Notes: a model not told the origin generated them from the letters alone. DNA of 7,568 nt from an uncultured Campylobacter sp. (GCF_937997405.1 NZ_CALKTL010000016.1:1-7568), one strand, 5' to 3'; shown: positions 1-6,645, numbered from the stretch's first letter. Numbers and translations are program-made.

Positions 1-560
1 GCTGGTTTCAAAAAGACCTAGCATGTATTTGTGCGAGCCATATTCGGCGCCGACGCTGCCGCTCCACTCGTTAGTCGGCTCTTTTAAAACGATATTAATG
101 ATGCCGCCGATTGAGTCTTTGCCGTAGATCGCACTGCTAGGACCTCGCAAAACCTCGACGTGATCGATATTTGTAACGGGGATATAGGCTGCGTCTTTGT
201 TACTTTGCGCTACGCCGCCAACATAGACCGTGACGGGGTTAGAACTCGTATATATCGAAGGATTGAGTCCTCTAGTACTGATGCCCTCGTACATTCCGCC
301 TACACCGGTAATGTTTGGCATAGTTTTTACCAGCTCCTCGACGTTTTTGACATCGCGCTCTTGTAGCTCAGTATCACTTACGACGCTGATACTTTGTGGC
401 ACATCCTTTAAATTTTCGCTTATTTTGTTTGCGGTAACTTCTACTTCGCCGAGATTTACGCTTTGCTTAGTTTGCTCGTCGGCTATGGCTGGATTTGTGG
501 CGCTTAATAAAAGTAGGGTAGCTGCAGCTTCAGAGAGAGAGAGAGAGTAAAAACTTTCAA
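1..560 (-). CDS. TonB-dependent outer-membrane receptor, N-terminal part, frame OFF at a CT repeat
   Basis: Outer-membrane receptor expected to import an iron complex using TonB energy; only the signal peptide, plug and the start of the barrel are in the window. Numbered as if the frame were restored: signal peptide about 1-26 with a cleavage site after Ala-Ile-Ala, a TonB-box-like stretch EVEVTA at 38-43, then the plug, including DVPQSISVV near 52-60 and VEVLRGPSSAIYG at 134-146 followed by GGIINIV. The start is TTG at 558-560, with AGGAG seven bases upstream; no ATG or GTG precedes the plug. As sequenced, (CT)8 at 532-547 puts this start out of frame, and it ends at TAA 504-506 after 18 codons. 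The receptor frame itself is open from the stop at 571-573 to base 1 but has no start codon before GTG at 402. Seven repeats would open it. Substrate is not determined; the Fur box suggests iron. A sequencing error in the repeat is the main alternative. Confidence 0.85.
532..547 (-). repeat. (CT)8 dinucleotide repeat in the receptor signal-peptide codons
   Basis: Eight uninterrupted CT units on the coding strand (AG on the plus strand), beginning 12 bases after the TTG codon. The frame is open only when the unit number is 1 modulo 3 (4, 7 or 10). Eight units give a stop after 18 codons, and nine give an immediate TGA after the repeat. CT tracts at this same place, the signal-peptide codons, switch outer-membrane protein genes such as oipA in Helicobacter pylori by slipped-strand mispairing. 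Confidence 0.9.
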
Positions 561-567
561 AATTTAA

Positions 568-572
568 CTCCT
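568..572 (-). promoter_or_regulatory. Ribosome binding site fixing the TTG start of the receptor
   Basis: AGGAG followed by seven bases and then TTG at 558-560. It is the only good Shine-Dalgarno sequence near the 5' end of the receptor gene. It lies just upstream of the CT repeat, so translation would be forced through the repeat. Confidence 0.7.
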
Positions 573-596
573 AAAATCTGATAAAATTTTCACGTT

Positions 597-625
597 ATTA
601 TATCAGATGAGATAATCATTGTCAA
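597..625 (-). promoter_or_regulatory. Consensus sigma-70 promoter of the receptor gene
   Basis: On the minus strand there is TTGACA at 620-625, exactly 17 bases, then TATAAT at 597-602, with TG one base before the -10 (extended -10). Both hexamers are perfect. Transcription would start near 590, giving a leader of about 30 bases before the TTG codon. A full -35 is unusual for Campylobacter promoters, which generally rely on the -10 and periodic T-rich DNA. Confidence 0.8.
610..624 (-). promoter_or_regulatory. Fur box overlapping the receptor promoter
   Basis: TGACAATGATTATCT on the minus strand matches the 7-1-7 Fur consensus TGATAATNATTATCA at 12 of 14 defined positions. It covers part of the -35 and the spacer, so bound Fur-Fe2+ should block RNA polymerase. 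This implies expression when iron is scarce. Fur itself is not in the window. Confidence 0.75.
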
Positions 626-1186
626 TACTACTGCAATATTAAATTAATGCAAAAATATAAGCATGATTTATATTGAATTTAATGTTGCAAATTTAGATAC
701 AAAATAGGGCAATACAATAAACTTATTATAATTTAAATAAATACGTCCATAAAAATTTATGGAAAAATGATGCTAAATTAATAAAATCAAAAAATTCATT
801 TTTATAAATCGTTTACTACATAGAAATCATTAATAGGAAAATATATATCAGTAGTTCATCATTTTTCAATTTTTTGGAGCAAAAACACTATAATTCTAGG
901 TATTCTATATTGAAAACTATAATTTTCAAGTAAAAATTCAACACAAAATTAACGTATAATTATATGAATAATTTCATGTATTTTTAACGTATTTGTTGTT
1001 TTATTAATGGTTTTTATTAGGAGAATTTTACATATTATCGTGACTTCAAATAAAATCAACATGACGATGTGTTTTTGTAAGAATTAAAATAGATAATATC
1101 TGAATTGGGCGGAAATAAAATTTTGCTTATGGTAGAGATTTAAATTTAAAATATGGGAAGTTATTGCCCCTAGAAAATGCCCTCTT

Positions 1187-1744
1187 TTATTCAATAACCA
1201 GGCGCATTAGATACATATCCTCGCCGTCGATTACGCTGATTTCGGAGCTTTTGCAGCGCGGACAAGAAAAATCGTTCTGCGTCAAATCTCCGCTAAAACC
1301 GCAGTTTTTGCATTTTACGACGATTTCTTGGGTATGGATGATGAGATCCGCATTTTCGCAGACGGTGCCTGCGCGAAAGACTTCATAGCAGTTTTGCAAA
1401 TAATGCGCTTCCACGCCGCTTAGTCGCCCTATTTTTACGTGCAGTTCCCTTATCTGCGGACTTTTCGAACTAAATGTATCGTAGGGCGCCTGTGGTTTTA
1501 CATCTAAATTTTTATAAAAATCGCCGCTTTTGTCGTTCGAGTTCGTATCCACAACACCCGTATTTTCGGTATTCTCGGTGCCTATGCCGGTATTCGCAAA
1601 ATCTGTATTTTCTTTGTCTATATCGGCGATGTCACAGCTATTTTTAGCGCCCTGCTCGGCCGCGCCTTTTTTCTTTGCTTTTTCGGCGTTTAGCGCCTTT
1701 TCACATAGCGCCACAAGATCCGCTACGATCGATAGTTCATGCAT
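1187..1744 (-). CDS. hypA: Hydrogenase/urease nickel-insertion chaperone HypA with a long internal insertion
   Basis: HypA delivers nickel to the hydrogenase large subunit together with HypB. The start is certain because the protein must begin Met-His-Glu: the N-terminal amine and His2 are nickel ligands, and MHELSIV is present. The zinc site is C145-x2-C148 and C161-x2-C164, and the conserved GRLSGVE and VIDGEDMYL segments follow the family pattern. The family is usually about 113-120 residues; this one is 185. The excess is one block, about residues 27-94, between helix 1 and the first strand (IRELHVKIG). The block is rich in Asn, Asp, Thr, Gly and Glu, with repeated ENT/ANTG units. It is in frame, without stops. 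It is the last hyp gene, 108 bases after hypE on the same strand, presumably co-transcribed. Confidence 0.95.
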   Translation of the reverse strand: MHELSIVADLVALCEKALNAEKAKKKGAAEQGAKNSCDIADIDKENTDFANTGIGTENTENTGVVDTNSNDKSGDFYKNLDVKPQAPYDTFSSKSPQIRELHVKIGRLSGVEAHYLQNCYEVFRAGTVCENADLIIHTQEIVVKCKNCGFSGDLTQNDFSCPRCKSSEISVIDGEDMYLMRLVIE

Positions 1745-1852
1745 TTTTCCCTCTAAATTTTACGGCCGCGCCGTATTCTATACGAAATTTTGTTGTAAAT
1801 TTAAAACGTGCTCTGAAATTTAGGTTTAAATTTGCGAAATTTGCACGTAAAT

Positions 1853-3040
1853 TTAACAAATCCTCGGCAGCAGTTCGCCTTTCGGAAGCTCTAAAAATCG
1901 CTGCGATCCGTAGGCGTTTTGCAAAATCACTCGCCCTTTTGCCGCATGCGGAGTTTGAAATTGCCCCGCCCTATTTTCTGATACTGTGCCCGCGTCGCTC
2001 GCACCCACAGATCCATCATGTGTACTAGGTCTAGGCGTCAAAGCGCCCTTAAATTCGCCTTTGTCGTACCCTGCTTCGCGTACCTCGCCGATTATTGCGG
2101 CGTTCGCGTCAAATTCGCGCAGTATCTCAAGCGCCCGATCCGCCTCGACATCATCTTCTACAATCGCTACGAAAGTGCCTTCGTTTGCAAGCTCGTACGG
2201 CTCGAAGCCCAGCAGTTCGCATACGCCCACTACTTCGTCGCTGATTTTGATATCCTCTTCGCGCACTAAAAATTCAAGCCCGCTGGAGCTTGCAAATTCG
2301 TTTAAAACCGCGCTGAGTCCGCCGCGCGTCGCATCTCGCATCGCTTGGATCTTCACGCCTTGCAAGATCAGCTTTTCTACCGCAGCGCAAAGCGGTTTGC
2401 AGTCGCTTTGCAGCTCGCTGCTTAGAGCGATCTCGTCGCGCGCCGCGAGTATCACCGCCCCGTGCCGCCCGATGTCGCCGCTAAGCAGGATTTTTGCGCC
2501 CGCTTTGATGTTTTGTACGCGCGCAGGTCGCAAAACACGGCCGATACCGCTAGTGTTGATGAAAATTTTATCGCATTTGCCGCGCGGCACGACCTTTGTG
2601 TCACCGCAAACGATACGAACGCCGCAGCTTTGCGCGGTGCTCGCCATCGAGTCCAGGATGCGTCGCAGCTCGCTTAGGCTAAGCCCTTCCTCGATAATGA
2701 GCGCGCAGCTTAAAAACAGCGGCTTAGCGCCCACCATCGCAAGGTCGTTGACGGTGCCGCAAACGGCAATCTTGCCGATATCGCCGCCGTTAAAAAACAG
2801 AGGCGTGACGACGAAACTATCGGTGCTGAAAGCTAGTTCGCCACCGAAACTAGCCGCCGAATTCAGAGTAGAGCTCGGCGTCGCGCGGTCAAAATCCGCC
2901 CCAGCGTCTAAATTTAGTATCGCGCTGTCGTTGTTGGCGCGTAAAATTTCATTATCAAACGCCGCAAAGATCGTCTCGTTGATGAGCCTATTCATCTCCT
3001 CGCCGCCGCCGCCGTGGCTTAAAAGTATAGTTTCGTTCAA
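1853..3040 (-). CDS. hypE: Hydrogenase maturation dehydratase HypE (cyanide ligand formation)
   Basis: HypE accepts a carbamoyl group from HypF on its C-terminal Cys, dehydrates it with ATP to a thiocyanate and passes the cyanide to iron on HypC-HypD. Seen, numbered from TTG at 3038-3040: LLSHGGGGEEM near 6-16, STDSF 72-76, GGDIG 85-89, CGTVNDLAM 94-102, GDTKVVP 146-152, RDATRGG 235-241, and the terminal PRIC ending in Cys395. The family is usually about 330-340 residues. The excess lies in two low-complexity inserts, about residues 43-65 and 324-368. I chose TTG because AAGGA sits five bases before it and the protein then starts just before the HGGGG motif as homologues do. An upstream GTG at 3053-3055 adds five residues but has no ribosome binding site. 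Confidence 0.95.
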   Translation of the reverse strand: MNETILLSHGGGGEEMNRLINETIFAAFDNEILRANNDSAILNLDAGADFDRATPSSTLNSAASFGGELAFSTDSFVVTPLFFNGGDIGKIAVCGTVNDLAMVGAKPLFLSCALIIEEGLSLSELRRILDSMASTAQSCGVRIVCGDTKVVPRGKCDKIFINTSGIGRVLRPARVQNIKAGAKILLSGDIGRHGAVILAARDEIALSSELQSDCKPLCAAVEKLILQGVKIQAMRDATRGGLSAVLNEFASSSGLEFLVREEDIKISDEVVGVCELLGFEPYELANEGTFVAIVEDDVEADRALEILREFDANAAIIGEVREAGYDKGEFKGALTPRPSTHDGSVGASDAGTVSENRAGQFQTPHAAKGRVILQNAYGSQRFLELPKGELLPRIC

Positions 3041-3221
3041 ATTTTTCCTTTTCACTCGGTTTTAAATTTATAAGCCCGTATTTTTGCAGCCGAACAAGCC
3101 GTGCCGCTACGTCGCCGCGCAAAATTTTAAAGCAAATTTAGCGCAACCATTCCGCTTTGGTTAAAATTTTAAAGCATGACTTATTTTTAAAATTTACGCT
3201 CTGCGATATCGCGCGCAAAAT
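3041..3221. other. hypD-hypE spacer with a direct repeat
   Basis: A spacer of 181 bases, unusually long inside a hyp operon, with no gene. AAAATTTTAAAGCA occurs twice in the same orientation, at 3121-3134 and 3163-3176. A small inverted repeat AACCA / TGGTT lies between the copies (3145-3162). No U-tract follows on the minus strand, so I do not call a terminator. Confidence 0.4.
3046..3050 (-). promoter_or_regulatory. Ribosome binding site deciding the hypE start
   Basis: AAGGA five bases before the TTG at 3038-3040. It lies inside the five extra codons that the GTG start at 3053-3055 would add, so it argues for the TTG. Confidence 0.5.
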
Positions 3222-4319
3222 TTAGCCTGCGTTCTTAACGTCGCCGTATTTAAAATATGCCGCGCACGCCCCTTCTGAGCTTACCATGCACGATCCTATC
3301 GGGTTTTGCGGCGTGCAGTGCTTGCCGAAAACCTTGCAATCATAGGGGCTTTTTTTGCCGCGCAAAATTTCGCCGCAGATACAGGCCTTGCTCTCGGGAG
3401 CGCTCTGTACGCTGCAATCAAACTGCACTCTGGCATCCAGCGCCGCGTACTGCGGGCGCAACTTCATGCCGCTTTTTGGAATTTCGCCGAGCCCTCGCCA
3501 CGAAAAATCGCAAATTTCAAAATATTTATCTATCAAATTTTGCGCTTTTTGGTTGCCGCCCTCTTTTACGACGCGCTCGTATTCGTTGAAAACCTCGTAG
3601 GTGCCGGCGTTTTGCTGTTCGACCAAATTTAACACGCCCGCCATTATGTCAAGCGGCTCAAATCCGCTTACGGCTATCGGTTTTTTGTAATCCCGCGCTA
3701 TGCCCTCGTAGGCCTTCGCGCCGGTGATCACGCTTACGTGGCTAGGCCCCAAAAACGCGTCTATCTGCACGTCCGCGTCGTCTAAGATCGCTCGCACGGG
3801 CGCGGGCACCGTGACGTGGTTGATGTGAAAAAAGAGATTTTTTAGCCCCAAACTCAGCGCTTTATCGATCAGCACGGCGCTCATCGGCGTCGTAGTCTCA
3901 AAGCCGATCGCAAAAAATATCACCGTTTTTTGTGGATTTTCCTGCGCGATCTTTATGCAATCAAGCGGGCTATAAAGCGCTCTGATGTCGTGCCCCTCAC
4001 TGCGCAGCTTCTGCAAGCTGGTGCGAGAGCCCGGTACGCGCAGCATGTCTGCTAGAGTGCAAAAAATACTCTGCGGCATCGCGGCGAGCTTGATCGCCTC
4101 GTCGATGCGACTGCGCGGCATCACGCACACCGGACAGCCGGGACCGTGGATAAATTTAATATTTTTGCCGACCAGACTCGGAAGGCCGAATTTCATGATC
4201 GAGTGCGTGTGTCCGCCGCAAATCTCCATAATATTTAGCGGCTTTTTGCTTTTAGAAATTATCAGCTTGCTAAGCGCTAAAATCAGCTCCTTATCCCTAA
4301 AATCCTTGATTAGATCCAT
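3222..4319 (-). CDS. hypD: Hydrogenase maturation iron-sulfur protein HypD
   Basis: HypD is the scaffold, with HypC, on which the Fe(CN)2CO unit is assembled; it carries a [4Fe-4S] cluster. At 365 residues it has the usual family length. Visible motifs: MEICGGHTHSI at 31-41 (Cys34), HGPGCPVCVMP at 58-68 (Cys62, Cys65), GFETTTP 139-145, HINHVTVPAP 165-174, GPSHVSVITG 191-200, SGFEPLDIM 218-226. The C-terminal part is rich in Cys (313, 315, 328, 335, 344, 352), which includes the expected cluster ligands. The ATG at 4317-4319 has AAGG six bases upstream. It starts 35 bases after hypC, consistent with one operon. No missing motif and no insertion is seen, in contrast to HypA and HypE. Confidence 0.97.
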   Translation of the reverse strand: MDLIKDFRDKELILALSKLIISKSKKPLNIMEICGGHTHSIMKFGLPSLVGKNIKFIHGPGCPVCVMPRSRIDEAIKLAAMPQSIFCTLADMLRVPGSRTSLQKLRSEGHDIRALYSPLDCIKIAQENPQKTVIFFAIGFETTTPMSAVLIDKALSLGLKNLFFHINHVTVPAPVRAILDDADVQIDAFLGPSHVSVITGAKAYEGIARDYKKPIAVSGFEPLDIMAGVLNLVEQQNAGTYEVFNEYERVVKEGGNQKAQNLIDKYFEICDFSWRGLGEIPKSGMKLRPQYAALDARVQFDCSVQSAPESKACICGEILRGKKSPYDCKVFGKHCTPQNPIGSCMVSSEGACAAYFKYGDVKNAG

Positions 4320-4354
4320 TATTTACCTTAAATTTTACGGGTTTGCAAGCCGTT

Positions 4355-4636
4355 TTAATTCTCTGCGCCGGCTCTCGGCTCTATGCTTTCATATACGGAG
4401 CCCTCTTCCGCCCTCATTTGCTTTGCGATCTGCTCGTAAATTTCGATACTCTCCTTCGCTCGCTGCGTATCGATCTTCTCCATCGCAAAGCCAACGTGGA
4501 TCAGCACGTACTCCCCGACCGCCGCGGGTTCGGGGAGCAGATCCAAGCTCACGCCGCGGCGCACGCCCAGAGTCTCCACGGTCGCGAAATTATTTTCGTC
4601 GATTGAGATGATTTTTGAAGGGATTGAAAGGCACAT
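4355..4636 (-). CDS. hypC: Hydrogenase assembly chaperone HypC
   Basis: Small chaperone that binds HypD and the hydrogenase large-subunit precursor and carries the iron unit between them. The start is the ATG at 4634-4636 because the family begins Met-Cys-Leu-x-Ile-Pro; here MCLSIPSKI, and Cys2 is the essential iron-binding residue. A longer frame upstream (to 4675) would bury this motif and is rejected. The conserved GEYVLIHVGFA segment at 41-51 contains His47. Length is 93 residues, within the family range, with a helical charged tail (about 55-93). The start overlaps the hypB stop by one base (TAATG), and GAAGGA inside the hypB end serves as its ribosome binding site, so the two are translationally coupled. 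Confidence 0.96.
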   Translation of the reverse strand: MCLSIPSKIISIDENNFATVETLGVRRGVSLDLLPEPAAVGEYVLIHVGFAMEKIDTQRAKESIEIYEQIAKQMRAEEGSVYESIEPRAGAEN

Positions 4637-5424
4637 TAACGAAATTCCTTCTTGTATTGTAGGAATTTCAGCCATTTCTCCACGCCCTCGCCGCTTTTGC
4701 TATCAAGCGCGATGACGTCGGCTTTCGGATTGAGCTTGTGCACTTCGCGCACCACTTCCTCCATATCGAAGTCAAAATGCGGTAGCAGCGCGGTTTTGGT
4801 TATTACGACGCAGTCTGCGCGGCGAAATATCACGGGATATTTTGCGATTTTATCGCTGCCCTCTGGCACGCTTAGAAGCACTACGTTCAGGTGCGCGCCT
4901 ACGTCAAATGCCGCAGGGCAGACGAGGTTTCCGACGTTTTCTATGAAAACCAGATCTAAATTTTTAGTATCGATATGATGAAGCCCCTCGTGAACCATAA
5001 AGGCGTCCAGATGGCAGGTTTCGCCGGTGCTGATCTGATGCGCCTGCGCGCCAGCTTTTATGATGCGATCGGCGTCGCGGTTAGTCTCTAGATCGCCCTC
5101 GATGACGCCGATTTTAAATTTGCCGCTTTTGATAGTGGCCTCAAGTAGCGTCGTCTTGCCGCTGCCGGGGCTACTCATCAAATTTAGACATAAAATTTTA
5201 TCCTCATCCAGATGGGCTCTGTTGTGAGCGGCCTCCTCGTCGTTGGCGCTTAAAATTTTACTCATCACCTCGATCGTCTTGGCGTCATTAATAGCGATAT
5301 TTGCGTGAATGTGATCGTGCACGTCGTGCTCGTGATCAATCCCCGCCTCGTGCATATGAGCGTGGGAGTGGACGGTGCCGTCCGCGTGAGTGTGGCCGAT
5401 GGAACAGCCGCAATCTTTACACAT
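4636..5424 (-). CDS. hypB: Hydrogenase nickel-insertion GTPase HypB, His-rich
   Basis: GTPase that works with HypA to load nickel into the hydrogenase large subunit. At 262 residues it is of normal length. The N terminus has the high-affinity nickel motif (Cys2, Cys5, Cys7 in MCKDCGC). Residues 11-40 hold 11 histidines and are a likely nickel store. The P-loop is SSPGSGKTT at 84-92. EGDLETNRDADR follows at 109-120. The metal site of the GTPase domain is Cys137-His138 (TCHLDAF), with Cys169 in ENVGNLVCP. The guanine-specificity motif, usually NKxD, reads TKTA at 209-212, which is unusual. The ATG at 5422-5424 has a strong AAGGAG five bases upstream. It is the first gene of the hypBCDEA run and has a long leader region in front. 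Confidence 0.97.
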   Translation of the reverse strand: MCKDCGCSIGHTHADGTVHSHAHMHEAGIDHEHDVHDHIHANIAINDAKTIEVMSKILSANDEEAAHNRAHLDEDKILCLNLMSSPGSGKTTLLEATIKSGKFKIGVIEGDLETNRDADRIIKAGAQAHQISTGETCHLDAFMVHEGLHHIDTKNLDLVFIENVGNLVCPAAFDVGAHLNVVLLSVPEGSDKIAKYPVIFRRADCVVITKTALLPHFDFDMEEVVREVHKLNPKADVIALDSKSGEGVEKWLKFLQYKKEFR

Positions 5425-6175
5425 TTTTTCTCCTTGGATAATAAATTTTGCGCGTAAAATACCACGTTTTTGCTTTAAATGGCGTAAATTTGATAAATTT
5501 TATATCGAAGCGCGAAATTTTATGAAATTTAACAGCGCTTAAAAATTTATGCGCTTCGGTTTTATCTAAATTTCATACGTTGTTTGCGAATGCTCGACGC
5601 AAAATTTTAAAGCTCGCGAGTAAAGCGTTGCTTTAAATTTAATCGCCTGCTCGCAGATTGCAGAGCCGCGCTCTCTAAAATTTAGACCTCGCAGCTCGCA
5701 ATGGCTCAAAATAAACCAGAGATCGCCGTAGATAAGAGCGCGAAATTCAGGGCTTGCGAGCGGATTTTATCCCGGCACTCTACAATTCTCGCGCGTGATC
5801 GCAGGCTTGCCGAATACCAATGCGGCGACCATTTTAATATCGATTTTGCGCTAGCTCGGCTTTGCAAATGCGGCACGAAAGCGGCGCCTATAAAATTTAG
5901 TCGCGAGCTGCTGTGCCGGTTTCGTGCTTGTGCGTAAATTTAAACTCGCGGCAAGAATGCTTTTTGATTAAAATTTCTAAAATTTTGCGCTTTCGTTTGC
6001 CGTGTAAATTTAAACAAATTTTATTTGCACGCCTTGCGCAGCTACCCCACCCGAATTCGCTACTCGATCGAGAATCGCGCTGCACAACTCGCAAAAGTCG
6101 CGCAGCCGCTGCGTTTAAATTTAAAAGCACGTAAAATTTCGCGCGACGCACTGTTTTTAAAAATGCGCAAAAGCC
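5425..6175. other. Gene-free stretch between nikR and hypB
   Basis: No gene I can support. The open frames at 5701-5937 (plus) and 5897-6151 (minus) lack ribosome binding sites and known motifs. The stretch contains 18 copies of AAATTT, far above chance, but none between about 5701 and 5885. The hypB promoter is expected near the right side of hypB; TATAAA at 5499-5504 (minus) is a weak candidate. A ten-base palindrome CTCGATCGAG lies at 6063-6072. No convincing terminator follows nikR, though a very short GCG / CGC pair with a T-run is present just after its stop. Confidence 0.5.
5506..5577 (-). repeat. Two interleaved inverted repeats upstream of hypB
   Basis: CGAAGCGC (5506-5513) pairs perfectly with GCGCTTCG (5551-5558), and TATGAAATTT (5521-5530) pairs perfectly with AAATTTCATA (5568-5577). 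The order of the arms makes them mutually interleaved, as in an H-type pseudoknot. They lie 82-153 bases before the hypB start. A possible -10 (TATAAA, 5499-5504, minus strand) lies immediately downstream of the first pair, so the repeats may be operator DNA rather than leader RNA. AAATTT is very common here, which weakens the second pair. Confidence 0.4.
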
Positions 6176-6607
6176 CTACGCTTCGGTGATTACCGCGTTT
6201 ACGAGCTTAGAAAATTTTACACCTTTTAGCGCGCCGATTTTGGCGCCGAGCCGCTCGATCTTTGAAATTTTATCCCGCATCGTGATCTCCTCGAAGCAGT
6301 GGCGCTCGTCGATGTGGAAGTGGCTGGTGCTGACGATGGTGACGTTTGCGTGGTGCTCGATCTCTACGAGCTGCTCGATCAGATCGCTTTGGTGATGATC
6401 ATACGCGATGCAAAGCACGCCCACGCAGTCATCCTCGCCATCTCCGTGAAGCACGCCCTCAACCATCTTTTCGCGGATCAGATCGCGGATAAACTCGCTG
6501 CGGCTTAGGTATTGCTTGGCGCGCACCATCTCATCGAGATCCTCAAAAAGCTTCGTCGGCAGCGAAATGCTAAATCTTACGGCGCCCTCTTTTTCCTCTT
6601 TTTTCAT
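6176..6607 (-). CDS. nikR: Nickel-responsive transcriptional regulator NikR
   Basis: Homotetrameric repressor (in Helicobacter also an activator) that binds DNA when loaded with Ni2+. Residues about 8-50 form the ribbon-helix-helix DNA-binding domain (VRFSISLPTKL, then RSEFIRDLIREKMVE). The C-terminal metal-binding domain carries the full nickel site in the family spacing: His85, His96, His98 and Cys104, within EHHANV and STSHFHIDERHC, preceded by YDHHQ. The GLKGVKFSKL-like ending resembles Helicobacter NikR. Length is 143 residues from the ATG at 6605-6607, which has GAGGGG just upstream; the ATG at 6617-6619 adds four residues and has no ribosome binding site. It sits alone between hypF and hypB. 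Likely targets are nickel uptake and possibly its own or the hyp promoter. Confidence 0.95.
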   Translation of the reverse strand: MKKEEKEGAVRFSISLPTKLFEDLDEMVRAKQYLSRSEFIRDLIREKMVEGVLHGDGEDDCVGVLCIAYDHHQSDLIEQLVEIEHHANVTIVSTSHFHIDERHCFEEITMRDKISKIERLGAKIGALKGVKFSKLVNAVITEA

Positions 6608-6645
6608 AGCTCCCCTCATTTCGCGTATTTTGAATGTAATTTTAC

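Larger units (their letters stand above)
561..1186. other. AT-rich gene-free stretch between hypA and the receptor
   Basis: No credible gene on either strand; the longest minus-strand ATG frame I found by hand is 37 codons (949-1062) with no ribosome binding site. G+C is roughly one fifth in the middle, against about half in the neighbouring genes. It carries the receptor promoter and Fur box at its left end. Other structure: a near-palindrome at 746-763 (TCCATAAA / TTTATGGA with two central bases), a near-palindrome at 911-928 (TGAAAA / TTTTCA), and three plus-strand TATAAT words at 889, 918 and 955. I see no clear terminator after hypA. Confidence 0.6.

Noticed and set aside
532..560. Receptor frame read as intact through the CT repeat
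   Set aside because: A first reading gave an open signal peptide, but a base-by-base count gives eight units (532-547), which puts the TTG start out of frame.
949..1062. Minus-strand frame of 37 codons with a hydrophobic start in the AT-rich stretch
   Set aside because: No ribosome binding site and a run of Ile/Thr/Asn/Lys codons typical of random AT-rich DNA.
3001..3013. CGC trinucleotide run in hypE as a possible variable repeat
   Set aside because: It encodes the four glycines of the conserved HGGGG motif, and changes by whole units would not shift the frame.
1986..3065. Plus-strand open frame of 359 codons opposite hypE
   Set aside because: It is an antisense shadow of hypE, which has all family motifs on the minus strand. 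The frame is Ser/Ala/Pro-rich with no recognisable domain or ribosome binding site.
4637..4675. Upstream extension of hypC to an earlier ATG
   Set aside because: It would put 13 residues before the essential Met-Cys start of HypC. The ATG at 4634-4636 overlaps the hypB stop and has its own ribosome binding site.
5701..5937. Plus-strand frame of 78 codons between nikR and hypB
   Set aside because: No ribosome binding site before its ATG, no recognisable motif, and opposite in direction to all neighbours. It does coincide with the part of the spacer poor in AAATTT, so I note it, but this is not enough to call a gene.
5897..6151. Minus-strand frame of 84 codons downstream of nikR
   Set aside because: Composition is Arg/Lys/Asn-rich as expected from translated AAATTT-rich spacer, with no motif and no ribosome binding site.
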